Of a DNA stretch of 46,969 bases, positions 8,551-15,914 are shown piece after piece. Every line of letters starts with the position of its first letter. Position 1 is the first letter of the stretch. Both the position numbers and the translations under genes were made by a program. This stretch comes from Flavobacteriaceae bacterium (GTDB lineage: Bacteria; Bacteroidota; Bacteroidia; Flavobacteriales; Flavobacteriaceae), in assembly GCA_002862805.1 (NCBI GenBank), contig PKEA01000008.1, positions 1-46,969 on the forward strand. The letters run 5' to 3'. A model generated the notes under the pieces. That model was not told the origin of the DNA, did not search any database, and saw only the letters and a program-made list of their open reading frames with translations.

Positions 8551-9246
8551 TTAGATGCTTAAAACATCTTTCATAGTGAAAACTCCTTTTTTACCTATAA
8601 TCCATTCTGCAGCTATAACAGAACCTAGTGCAAACCCTTCTCTTGAATGTGCGGTGTGTTTAATTTCTATTTGATCGACTTTTGAATCGTAAAAAACGCT
8701 GTGTGTTCCAGGGACATTTTCAATTCGTTTGGCGTCAATATATATACTAGTTTCATCTTTTGTTAAAGACCAATTGATATAATCTGAATTTTTTATAATG
8801 TCATTTGCTAATGAAATTGCAGTTCCGCTTGGTGCATCTAATTTTTGAGTATGATGAATTTCTTCCATAGAAACATTATATTGTTTCAAGTTTTGCATCA
8901 TTTTGGCTAACTGTCTGTTTAATTCGAAGAAAATATTTACTCCTAAACTAAAGTTTGAACCATAAATAAAACTTCCATTTTTCTGATTACATAAATCAAC
9001 CATTTTTTCATAATCTTCAAGCCAACCTGTTGTTCCAGAAATGACAGGAATGTTTCTATTTAAACATTCTGAAATGTGATTTACCGCGGTAGTTGGAACG
9101 CTAAAATCTATTGCAACATCTGCATTTTCAAGTCCTTCGAAACTATCTGCACTTGTTTTTTTAAGAACAATTGTATGACCTCTTTCTAAAGCTATTTGTT
9201 CAATAACTTTCCCCATTTTTCCGTAACCTAAAAGTGCAATTTTCAT
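8551..9246 (-). CDS. dapB: 4-hydroxy-tetrahydrodipicolinate reductase
   Basis: Catalyses the NAD(P)H-dependent reduction step of the diaminopimelate/lysine pathway, feeding peptidoglycan and lysine. The Rossmann motif GYGKMG (residues 7-12), the substrate loop SGTTGW, and the catalytic HHTQKLDAPSGTA region with His-His and Lys are all present. It is 231 residues, shorter than the ~270 of E. coli, as usual in Bacteroidota. It lies 44 bases after the DUF5683 gene and 35 before lepB, so probably part of one transcript; the ATG chosen starts exactly at the Rossmann strand. Confidence 0.95.
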   Translation of the reverse strand: MKIALLGYGKMGKVIEQIALERGHTIVLKKTSADSFEGLENADVAIDFSVPTTAVNHISECLNRNIPVISGTTGWLEDYEKMVDLCNQKNGSFIYGSNFSLGVNIFFELNRQLAKMMQNLKQYNVSMEEIHHTQKLDAPSGTAISLANDIIKNSDYINWSLTKDETSIYIDAKRIENVPGTHSVFYDSKVDQIEIKHTAHSREGFALGSVIAAEWIIGKKGVFTMKDVLSI

Positions 9247-9290
9247 AAATAATTAGTATATTTTTTGATTTTATGTTAGCTAATGAAATG

Positions 9291-9851
9291 TTAAAAATTT
9301 AGAGTCAGCTTTACTCCTGTATTATATCTGTAATCAATTTCATTTTGATTAAATTCAGGAGTTATAGAAAGATTATCATTAACATTAAACTGCATTAAAT
9401 GTGCGTCAACATTAGCATCAACAATATTTAAAATATAAATAGCTGCAGTTATTAATGCCGATAAGTCTCTGTTTTTCTGATGAAATTTTTGTCCACTAAT
9501 TAAGCGACTGTCGTCTAATCCACCATAAATAGGATGATTAGGGTCAGATGTTCCATCTAATCTTCTTTTGTATTCATTTCTAAAATCGTGGTATTTTTTG
9601 TTGTTCCAAGTGTAAAAATATATTCCAGCACCTAGTCCAACATAAATAACAGGTATTTTCCAATATTTTTTATTGTAAGCTTGTCCCAAACCGGGTAAAA
9701 TTGCCGAATAAAATCCTGCTTTTGCAGGAGATAAAGGATTTATACTTGTTGGCACAGTTGTAGTGTCTTTTACTTTTAACGAAAGCTCATTTTGAGCATA
9801 ACTGTTAAGAGTAAAAAAACTTAGTACAATAAATAAAATATACTTTTTCAC
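9291..9851 (-). CDS. DUF5683 domain exported protein
   Basis: Unknown function; family found between parB and dapB in flavobacteria. A signal peptide MKKYILFIVLSFFTLNSYAQ is followed by a Pro/Ser-rich linker, the family core SPAKAGFYSAILPGLGQAYN and KKYWKIPVIYVGLGAGIYFY (a hydrophobic helical pair), HDFRNEYKRR, and a last membrane-associated helix DLSALITAAIYILNIVDANV. It may be an outer-membrane-associated protein, since the end reads as alternating residues with aromatic C-terminus (TGVKLTLNF). The ATG shares one base with the parB stop, which implies coupling to chromosome-partition genes. Confidence 0.85.
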   Translation of the reverse strand: MKKYILFIVLSFFTLNSYAQNELSLKVKDTTTVPTSINPLSPAKAGFYSAILPGLGQAYNKKYWKIPVIYVGLGAGIYFYTWNNKKYHDFRNEYKRRLDGTSDPNHPIYGGLDDSRLISGQKFHQKNRDLSALITAAIYILNIVDANVDAHLMQFNVNDNLSITPEFNQNEIDYRYNTGVKLTLNF

Positions 9852-10750
9852 TAACTATTGATTAGTTTTAAAATTCTATTAAAATCTTCTTCTGAATGAA
9901 ATGGAATTGTAATTTTTCCTTTTCCATTACTCGCAACATTAACATCTACTTTAGTCCCAAAATAATTTGCAAAAGTTTTTTTATCTTCTTCTTTCAATTC
10001 AAAAGCCCCTTTAATTGTAGCTTTAGCTGCTTTTGGTTTTAAGCTTTCTTGGTATTTTTTAACCAATGCCTCAGTATCTCTAACCGATAAGTTTTCAGTT
10101 ACAACTTTATGGTATATATCGCTTTGTATATCTTGGTCATCAATATTAATTAAAGCTCTACCATGTCCCATAGAAATGAAACCATCTCGCATTCCGGTTT
10201 GAATAATTGGATCAAGTTTTAATAAACGCAAGTAATTGGTAATTGTAGTACGTTTTTTTCCTACACGTTCGCTTAACTCTTCTTGGGTAAGATTAATTTC
10301 TTCAATTAATCTTTGGTAAGAAATAGCAACTTCAATAGGATCTAAATCATGACGTTGAATGTTTTCAACTAAGGCCATTACTAAAGATTCATTGTCGTTT
10401 GCTAAACGAATATAAGCAGGAACTGTTTCAAGTCCTAATAATTTTGAAGCACGTAAACGACGTTCTCCAGAAATTAATTGGTATTTATTAAAATCTAATT
10501 TTCTAACTGTTATAGGTTGAATTACACCTAGTTCTTTAATAGAAGTGGCTAATTCTTGTAAAGCTTCTTCATTGAAGTTGCTTCGTGGTTGAAAAGGGTT
10601 TAATTCAATTGAATCTAATTCAAGCTCTATAATACTTCCTACAACTTTATCAGCGTCTTTATCTTCAACTGATTTAATATCGTTTGAAGGGTCTTTTAAT
10701 AAAGCCGATAATCCTCTTCCTAATGCTTGTTTTTTTACCGCTTTTGCCAT
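9851..10750 (-). CDS. parB: ParB/Spo0J chromosome-partition protein
   Basis: CTP-dependent clamp that loads at parS sites and works with ParA in chromosome segregation. Order in the 299 residues: KKQALGRGLSALL start (typical ParA-contact peptide), the N-terminal CTP-binding domain with LNPFQPR, GVIQPITVR and GERRLRASKLLG, then LVENIQRHDLDPIEVA, the HTH (LTQEELSERVGKKRTTITNY) and a C-terminal dimerisation part KITIPFHSEEDFNRIL. It follows parA by 5 bases. I searched the window by eye for a parS-like 16-bp palindrome and found none. Confidence 0.96.
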   Translation of the reverse strand: MAKAVKKQALGRGLSALLKDPSNDIKSVEDKDADKVVGSIIELELDSIELNPFQPRSNFNEEALQELATSIKELGVIQPITVRKLDFNKYQLISGERRLRASKLLGLETVPAYIRLANDNESLVMALVENIQRHDLDPIEVAISYQRLIEEINLTQEELSERVGKKRTTITNYLRLLKLDPIIQTGMRDGFISMGHGRALINIDDQDIQSDIYHKVVTENLSVRDTEALVKKYQESLKPKAAKATIKGAFELKEEDKKTFANYFGTKVDVNVASNGKGKITIPFHSEEDFNRILKLINS

Positions 10751-10755
10751 AAAAA

Positions 10756-11520
10756 TTATTTGTTTTTATTGATGATTTCTTCTGCTAAACTCAAATAATT
10801 AGATGCACCTTTGCTAGTTGCGTCATAATTAATAATACTTTCTCCAAAACTTGGAGCTTCGCTTAACTTAATATTTCGTTGAATTACTGTTTCAAAAACC
10901 ATATCGTTAAAATGCTTTTGCACTTCTTCAACTACTTGGTTCGATAAACGTAAACGTGAATCATACATAGTTAGTAATAAACCTTCGATGTCTAATTCAG
11001 GATTGTGAATTTTTTGAACACTTTTAATTGTATTCAAAAGTTTTCCTAAACCTTCTAATGCAAAATATTCACACTGAATAGGAATAACAACACTATCTGC
11101 AGCAGTAAGCGCATTTAGTGTTAGTAAGCCTAATGATGGAGCACAATCTATAATGATATAATCATAATCGTCTTTAATTGATTCTAATGCTTTTTTTAGC
11201 ATGTACTCACGATTTTCTTTATCTACAAGTTCAATTTCAATGGCTACTAAATCAATATGAGCTGGAATAACATCAACATTAGGTGCCGAACAAGTCATAA
11301 CCGCTTCTTTTGGGGTATTACTATGCTCCAAAACTTGGTAACTTCCTATTTCTACACTTTCAACATCTATACCAAGACCTGAACTAGCATTTGCTTGAGG
11401 GTCTGCATCAATTAAGAGCACTTTTTTTTCTAATACACCTAGTGATGCCGCAAGATTCACAGAAGTTGTAGTCTTTCCTACACCACCTTTTTGATTCGCA
11501 ATTGCTATAATTTTACCCAT
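10756..11520 (-). CDS. parA: ParA/Soj chromosome-partition ATPase
   Basis: Deviant-Walker ATPase that binds DNA non-specifically and moves ParB-parS complexes. MGKIIAIANQKGGVGKTTTS gives the KGGVGKTT motif at the N-terminus; LLIDADPQANAS is the switch I/Walker A' region, DYIIIDCAPSLG the Walker B, and TMYDSRLRLSNQV follows. Length 254 is normal for chromosomal ParA without an N-terminal HTH. It is the first gene of the parA-parB-DUF5683-dapB-lepB run, with a candidate promoter just upstream. Confidence 0.97.
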   Translation of the reverse strand: MGKIIAIANQKGGVGKTTTSVNLAASLGVLEKKVLLIDADPQANASSGLGIDVESVEIGSYQVLEHSNTPKEAVMTCSAPNVDVIPAHIDLVAIEIELVDKENREYMLKKALESIKDDYDYIIIDCAPSLGLLTLNALTAADSVVIPIQCEYFALEGLGKLLNTIKSVQKIHNPELDIEGLLLTMYDSRLRLSNQVVEEVQKHFNDMVFETVIQRNIKLSEAPSFGESIINYDATSKGASNYLSLAEEIINKNK

Positions 11521-11544
11521 TTGATTTTTTAAATTTTCGAATGG

Positions 11545-11574
11545 TAAAAATACAATTATTTATGGTTTATTCAA
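11545..11574 (-). promoter_or_regulatory. Candidate promoter of parA operon
   Basis: Read on the minus strand: TTG, 19 bases, then TATTTTTA, 24 bases before the parA ATG. This fits the Bacteroidota pattern TTG-N19-TAnnTTTG except that the last base is A instead of G. Confidence 0.45.
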
Positions 11575-11674
11575 GTCTTATTTATTAACAAAACAAAATA
11601 TGATTTTTTTGAACATCTTCATTAATTCGTATTATTTTAATTATGAATTGTACTTTTGTAACAAATCGTTTGAA

Positions 11675-12229
11675 ATGAATATTATAATCATAACACCAAT
11701 GGAAATTGAACGCCAAAAAGCGTTAATTGCCATAAATAAAATATCAAATTCTAAACATAATTACCAAGTTTTTACTTCTGGAATTGGCCGTGAAAGCATG
11801 GCTAAAACCATGATGCATTTACCAGATTCTGATTGCGTAGTGTTACTTGGTTTTGCTGCAATAGTGGGTAAAGAAGTAGAATTGCCGAAGAATTTAGGAT
11901 TTGGAAATCCAATAGAAATTACAACGGCTTCTTTGTATGGTTATGAAGGTGGTTTGTTTGAAAACGGAAAACCAATTGAAACAGAAGCGAAACTTAATTT
12001 GCCAGTACTTTCTTCATTGACTTCTGATAAGTTTATTACAACGACTAATTTAAAAGTTGAGACGATTATAAACATGGAAGATTATACTTTTATGTATTTG
12101 AAAAGACCTCAAGATTTTATCGTTAGGGTTATTTCCGACTTTTTACCGCACGAAACTGAAATCGATTTTTTCGAGCATATAAAAGAAATTGATTTTCTAC
12201 CCGCCATTCAAGCAATTGAAACGGTTTAG
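11675..12229 (+). CDS. Nucleoside phosphorylase/nucleosidase-like protein
   Basis: Member of the purine-nucleoside phosphorylase / MTA-SAH nucleosidase superfamily, probably diverged. MNIIIITPMEIERQK is the first strand and acid-base Glu region, SGIGRESMAKTM corresponds to the GIGKVNAA loop, VVLLGFAAIVG to the glycine strand, IINMEDYTFMYL to the ribose-binding Met-Glu, and VRVISD carries the purine-contacting Asp. The reading frame is open back to an ATG at 11600, but the 25 upstream residues are unlike the family and a TACTTTTG -7-like element at 11651-11658 would place the transcript start between the two ATGs, so I take the internal ATG. Length 184 is short for the family (~230). Confidence 0.72.
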   Translation: MNIIIITPMEIERQKALIAINKISNSKHNYQVFTSGIGRESMAKTMMHLPDSDCVVLLGFAAIVGKEVELPKNLGFGNPIEITTASLYGYEGGLFENGKPIETEAKLNLPVLSSLTSDKFITTTNLKVETIINMEDYTFMYLKRPQDFIVRVISDFLPHETEIDFFEHIKEIDFLPAIQAIETV

Positions 12230-12269
12230 TTTTTTTAGGAGCACAAAAGTATAAGTAAAACAACAATTG

Positions 12270-12312
12270 TCCCGCTATTCGCGCTACACGGTAGCTTGCT
12301 TCTATCGGGGCT
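12270..12312. repeat. GC-rich structured intergenic repeat
   Basis: A 43-base G+C-rich island in A+T-rich intergenic DNA. On the plus strand it starts TCCCGCTATTCGCGCTAC and ends CTATCGGGGCT: outer CCCG pairs with CGGG, inner GCTAC pairs with GTAGC around a 3-base loop. I recall similar flavobacterial intergenic elements that start AGCCCCGATAGAAG and end in AGCGGGA around variable inner stems, which matches the minus strand here; this is memory, not a search. Role unknown. Confidence 0.5.
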
Positions 12313-12351
12313 AATAAAGACGTTCTTCTATTACAAGACAAACCTAGTAAT

Positions 12352-12382
12352 AAAAAAACACGAATAGATTTCGTGTTTTTTT
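12352..12382. terminator. Bidirectional terminator
   Basis: Perfect 13-bp stem, seven A's plus CACGAA on the left and TTCGTG plus seven T's on the right, 5-base loop TAGAT. It sits between the convergent nucleosidase-like gene and the small Lys-rich gene and could stop transcripts from both sides. Confidence 0.88.
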
Positions 12383-12384
12383 AT

Positions 12385-12495
12385 TTAATCTCGCTTTGGC
12401 GAATTTTTCTTATCTCGTTTTTCTGCTTTTTTTTCTTTAGCAGTTTTTAAAGGTTCTTTTTTAGCCGTTTTCTTTGCGTCTTGACTTTTTGCCAT
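12385..12495 (-). CDS. Small Lys-rich protein (36 aa)
   Basis: A short gene: ATG at 12495 to TAA at 12385, 36 residues starting MAKSQDAKKTAKKEPLKTAK and ending KNSPKRD. About 40% is Lys or Arg, with no hydrophobic core, so it should be disordered and may bind nucleic acid. I recall near-identical short proteins (MAKSQDxKK...) in other flavobacteria, which, with the ordinary start and the terminator 3 bases after the stop, argues that it is real. It lies 40 bases after the aminotransferase gene, same strand, so may be co-transcribed. Confidence 0.6.
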   Translation of the reverse strand: MAKSQDAKKTAKKEPLKTAKEKKAEKRDKKNSPKRD

Positions 12496-12535
12496 AATTT
12501 CTATGTTTTAAGTAAAGATAGCTTAAATAAAACAA

Positions 12536-13663
12536 TTAAATTTTATTTAATTTTTCTGCTGCAACAATTAAGGTTTCATCTGTTTTTGCAAAACAAAAAC
12601 GCAACATTTGTCTGTCAGTAGCATCGTTATAAAATACCGAAATTGGTATCGAAGCTACTCCGTGTTTTGTAATCAATTCTTTGGCAAAATCAACATCGTT
12701 TGCATTTGAAATTTTATTGTAATTTACTACTTGAAAGTACGTTCCATCGCAAGGCATTAATTCAAAGCGACTGTTTTTTAATAAACTTTGGAACAAATCG
12801 CGTTTTGCTTTATACATTTTAGCAACTTCACTAAAATCAACTACATCTAAATATTCGGCAATTGCATTTTGTGAAAAACTATTCACGCTAAATACTAAAA
12901 ATTGGTGCACTTTTTTCATTTCATACATTAGTTTTTCAGGAGCAATTAAGTAGCCTACTTTCCAGCCTGTAACGTGTAACGATTTTCCAAAAGAAGAAGC
13001 TACAATTGTTCGCTCTATTAATTTTGGTCGTGTATTAAATGAAATATGTGGATGTGAAAACGAAATATATTCGTACACTTCATCGCTTAAAATTAAAATT
13101 TGCGGATACTTTTCTAAAATGGCTTCTAAATTTTCAATTTCGCTTTCTGTCCAAATTCTACCAGTTGGATTGTGCGGATTATTAATTACAATTAGCTTTG
13201 TTTTTAAAGTAATTGCATCTTCAATAGTATTAAAATTGGGCGAATAATCATGATTTAATGAAACTCGAACAGGTTTTCCTCCAGCGACTAAAACAGAAGG
13301 CTCATAACTGTCGTAACTTGGGTCTAAAATCAAGACTTCGTCACCAGCGTTTACAAAAGTGTTAATTGTAGTAAAAACACCTTGCGTAGCACCAGCAGTG
13401 ATAAGCATTTCGGTACCAATATTCACTTTTCGCTGATAATTTTTCTCTGTAAGTAATGCAATTTTCTCCATCAATGAAGGTAAACCTGCCATTGGCGTAT
13501 ATTGATGAATGTTTTCTCTTATTAATCGTTCAGATATTTGCAATAAACGCTCATCCACTGGAAAATTTGGAAATCCTTGCGATAAATTAATAGCTCCGTG
13601 TTCGTTTGCTAATTGCGACATTACAGAGAATATGCTGGTTGTTACGTTGGGTAATTTTGACAT
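12536..13663 (-). CDS. PLP-dependent methionine/aromatic aminotransferase
   Basis: Fold-type I aminotransferase of the class I/II group, closest in look to methionine aminotransferase (YbdL-like) and kynurenine-oxoglutarate transaminases. INLSQGFPNFP is the substrate loop, AGATQGVF and DPSYDSY surround the cofactor, NNPHNPTGRI and SDEVYEY bind the pyridine ring, and SSFGKSLHVTGWKVGY carries the Schiff-base Lys (K227). Length 375 is normal. It starts 2 bases after the umuD stop, so it shares a transcript with the umuC-umuD pair although no functional link is known. Confidence 0.9.
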   Translation of the reverse strand: MSKLPNVTTSIFSVMSQLANEHGAINLSQGFPNFPVDERLLQISERLIRENIHQYTPMAGLPSLMEKIALLTEKNYQRKVNIGTEMLITAGATQGVFTTINTFVNAGDEVLILDPSYDSYEPSVLVAGGKPVRVSLNHDYSPNFNTIEDAITLKTKLIVINNPHNPTGRIWTESEIENLEAILEKYPQILILSDEVYEYISFSHPHISFNTRPKLIERTIVASSFGKSLHVTGWKVGYLIAPEKLMYEMKKVHQFLVFSVNSFSQNAIAEYLDVVDFSEVAKMYKAKRDLFQSLLKNSRFELMPCDGTYFQVVNYNKISNANDVDFAKELITKHGVASIPISVFYNDATDRQMLRFCFAKTDETLIVAAEKLNKI

Positions 13664-13665
13664 TT

Positions 13666-14100
13666 TTATACTTTTTTAACTACATAAGTTACAATTCCCC
13701 AAATGATTAGGTCATTGTCTTCGGTTACTTTTATGGATTTAAATTTTGGGTTTTCTGGTTGTAAATAAATACAATCTTCTTCTATTTTAATACGTTTAAT
13801 GGTAAAGTCGCCATCAATAAAACAAACTGCAATTTTATTATCTGTTGGTTCAATACTTCTATCAATCACTAAAATATCACCATCATCTATTCCAGCACCA
13901 ATCATTGAATTTCCATTTGCTTTGGCATAAAAAGTGGCGGTTTCATTTTTTACAACGAGTTGGTCAATGCTTATTTTTGTTTCGTCAAAATCAGCAGCGG
14001 GCGATGGAAAACCTGCTTTTATTCCATCAGCGATAAAAGGAATTTCTTTTGCATTTTCCGTATCAGGAATAAAAAAAGTAAGTTCGGGTTTTAGTGACAT
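13666..14100 (-). CDS. umuD: UmuD-type autoproteolytic subunit
   Basis: LexA/UmuD-family self-cleaving partner of the translesion polymerase. The cleavage site reads KA-GFPSPA (A29/G30), the nucleophile is in ANGNSMIGAG (S65) and the base is the Lys in GDFTIKR (K102); the spacings of 35 and 37 residues match E. coli UmuD (24/60/97). It has no N-terminal HTH, so it is UmuD rather than LexA. In this window it follows umuC and overlaps it by 10 bases, the reverse of the E. coli order. Confidence 0.93.
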   Translation of the reverse strand: MSLKPELTFFIPDTENAKEIPFIADGIKAGFPSPAADFDETKISIDQLVVKNETATFYAKANGNSMIGAGIDDGDILVIDRSIEPTDNKIAVCFIDGDFTIKRIKIEEDCIYLQPENPKFKSIKVTEDNDLIIWGIVTYVVKKV

Positions 14101-15359
14101 TTTATTTCAAGTAATTCTTTACTATTAGTGGTATATCTTTTCGATAAATGATTTTGTTTCATTTTCCAAGTTTTATTTAGGTCTTGGTTGCCTAATCTAA
14201 TTTTGCGTTCGCCTGTTTTTTTACGAATGCTATCCATCACTTTCATCAACTTCTCGTGTTTTGGATTTTCTTCTTCAAACAAATGAAATTGTTTTTCTTC
14301 TTTCGGAATAATTTCGGTTAAAATGATTCCGGCTTTATTGTAAATTTCCCCTTCTTCAAACACATTTTTTAACATCTTAATAGCAGCTTGACTCAATGTT
14401 AATGCCGATTGGCTTGCAAAAGGTAAATGTGTAAATGTTGTATAATTATAACGATTACTACTGGTTTGGTATTGATTTTTTCGAATATATAAAACAATTC
14501 CGTAACAGCATGAATTTTGCTTTCGTAATTTTTCAGAAGCCACTGTAGCAAAAGTAGAAACGCGTTCTTTCATTTCTTCAAACGTATTTACCGATTTTTC
14601 AAAGGTTCGTGTAACTGCAATACTTTTTTTAGCAGAAGGTTGCTCTTCTAATTGCAAAACCGATTTTCCTTGCAGTTCCATTTGTAAGCGCAAACCTAAA
14701 ACACCCATACAATTTTGAATAAAAGCGGTGTTGTGCGCTAATGTAAAATCATAAGCGGTATGAATGTTTTTTGCTTTCATTTTTTTTGACAAACGATAAC
14801 CAATTCCCCAAACGTCTTCAATTTTTGTCCATTTTAAGGCTTTAGTTCTTTTTTCATCGGTGTCAATTACATGAATGCCAGCTGTTCTTTCTTTGAACTT
14901 TTTGGCAATTCTGTTCGCAATTTTAGACAATGCTTTTGTTTCGCCAAAACCAACACAAACCGGAATTCCAACCCATTTTTGAATGCGTTTTTTTATTTGA
15001 ATTCCGTAATCGTTATAATCGTCTATTTTTACCTTTTCGAAATTTAAAAAAGCTTCATCAATACTGTAATTTTCAATATCTGGAGTAAAACCTTGTAATG
15101 TTTTCATTACCCGATTACTCAAATCGCCATACAAGGCATAATTAGAAGAAAAAACTTGAATATTATGTTGTTTGATGAGGTTTTTGTATTTGAACTCAGG
15201 AGCGCCCATAGGAATGCCAAGCGCTTTTGCTTCCTCGCTTCTCGAAATAACACAGCCGTCGTTATTAGAAAGTATGACTACTGGTTTGTTTTGAAATTGA
15301 GGTTGAAAAACACGCTCGCAAGACACGTAAAAGTTATTACAATCGACTAATGCAAACAT
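14091..15359 (-). CDS. umuC: Y-family DNA polymerase UmuC
   Basis: Catalytic subunit of an error-prone polymerase V-type enzyme for replication past DNA damage. MFALVDCNNFYVSCERVFQP carries the first catalytic Asp; VVILSNNDGCVISRS is the fingers/steric-gate region; YSIDEAFLNF carries the SIDE catalytic acids; the helix-hairpin-helix region reads IEDVWGIGYRLSKKM. At 422 residues it matches UmuC. A TATCTTTG -7-like element ends 4 bases before the ATG, which would give an almost leaderless mRNA; no LexA-type operator is evident. Confidence 0.95.
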   Translation of the reverse strand: MFALVDCNNFYVSCERVFQPQFQNKPVVILSNNDGCVISRSEEAKALGIPMGAPEFKYKNLIKQHNIQVFSSNYALYGDLSNRVMKTLQGFTPDIENYSIDEAFLNFEKVKIDDYNDYGIQIKKRIQKWVGIPVCVGFGETKALSKIANRIAKKFKERTAGIHVIDTDEKRTKALKWTKIEDVWGIGYRLSKKMKAKNIHTAYDFTLAHNTAFIQNCMGVLGLRLQMELQGKSVLQLEEQPSAKKSIAVTRTFEKSVNTFEEMKERVSTFATVASEKLRKQNSCCYGIVLYIRKNQYQTSSNRYNYTTFTHLPFASQSALTLSQAAIKMLKNVFEEGEIYNKAGIILTEIIPKEEKQFHLFEEENPKHEKLMKVMDSIRKKTGERKIRLGNQDLNKTWKMKQNHLSKRYTTNSKELLEIKCH

Positions 15360-15424
15360 ACTACAAAGATAAAGTATAATTTGCTTGGTCTTTTTGAGGT
15401 TGGGATTAATTTGTGAACAAAATA

Positions 15425-15904
15425 TTATTTTGAAATATTGAAGTTTAAAATATTAAATATATAAACACTGTTACCTTCTTCAATTAAATTCAATTTTATA
15501 TAATAATCTTTATTAGCTTCTCTGAAGAATATTTTAAAAGTTTTATTTTTAATTTCTCCTTGCTCACTTAATTCTTTAATGCTAATAAATTCTATATCCT
15601 TTAAATTAATTTTTTTGTCAATACAAGCAAGTTTTATTTTATAGAACCTATAAATAGTTTCAGATCTTTCTACATTAATATATTCTTTAAGGTCTTCTTG
15701 ATTTAATGGAGTTTTATTTGAATAAGATTGGTTTAAAAGTTTTAAATATAGCTCTTTACTTATAATAAGACTTTCTAGCTCTTTCTCATCACTTTGTTTA
15801 AGAGTTTTAACAAATTTTTCAGCAAAGTTTACATATTTTTTTTCTTGTGAATTTGAAAATATCGAAAAAAACAAAAAAAAAGTAATTATAAAAATATTTT
15901 TCAT
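15425..15904 (-). CDS. Exported protein of unknown function
   Basis: Not recognised. Residues 1-19 (MKNIFIITFFLFFSIFSNSQ) are a signal peptide ending in the flavobacterial Ser-Gln pattern; the rest of the 159 residues is mixed alpha/beta, rich in Lys and Glu, with helix FAEKFVKTLKQSDEKELESL followed by beta-like segments TFKIFFREANKDYYIKLNLI and NSVYIFNILNF, the size of an NTF2-like or DUF4878-like fold, though I cannot confirm this. It starts 10 bases after the mutase large-subunit stop, so it is probably transcribed at the end of that operon. Confidence 0.6.
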   Translation of the reverse strand: MKNIFIITFFLFFSIFSNSQEKKYVNFAEKFVKTLKQSDEKELESLIISKELYLKLLNQSYSNKTPLNQEDLKEYINVERSETIYRFYKIKLACIDKKINLKDIEFISIKELSEQGEIKNKTFKIFFREANKDYYIKLNLIEEGNSVYIFNILNFNISK

Positions 15905-15914
15905 TTTGATAAAT

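Noticed and set aside
9851..11574. parS site near parAB
   Set aside because: I looked for a 14-16-base GTTTCACGTGAAAC- or TGTTCCACGTGGAACA-like palindrome and saw none in the region; it may lie outside the window.
12129..12341. 70-codon minus-strand ORF across the GC-rich repeat
   Set aside because: It runs antisense through the end of the nucleosidase-like gene and its middle is simply the translated hairpin repeat; no family-like sequence.
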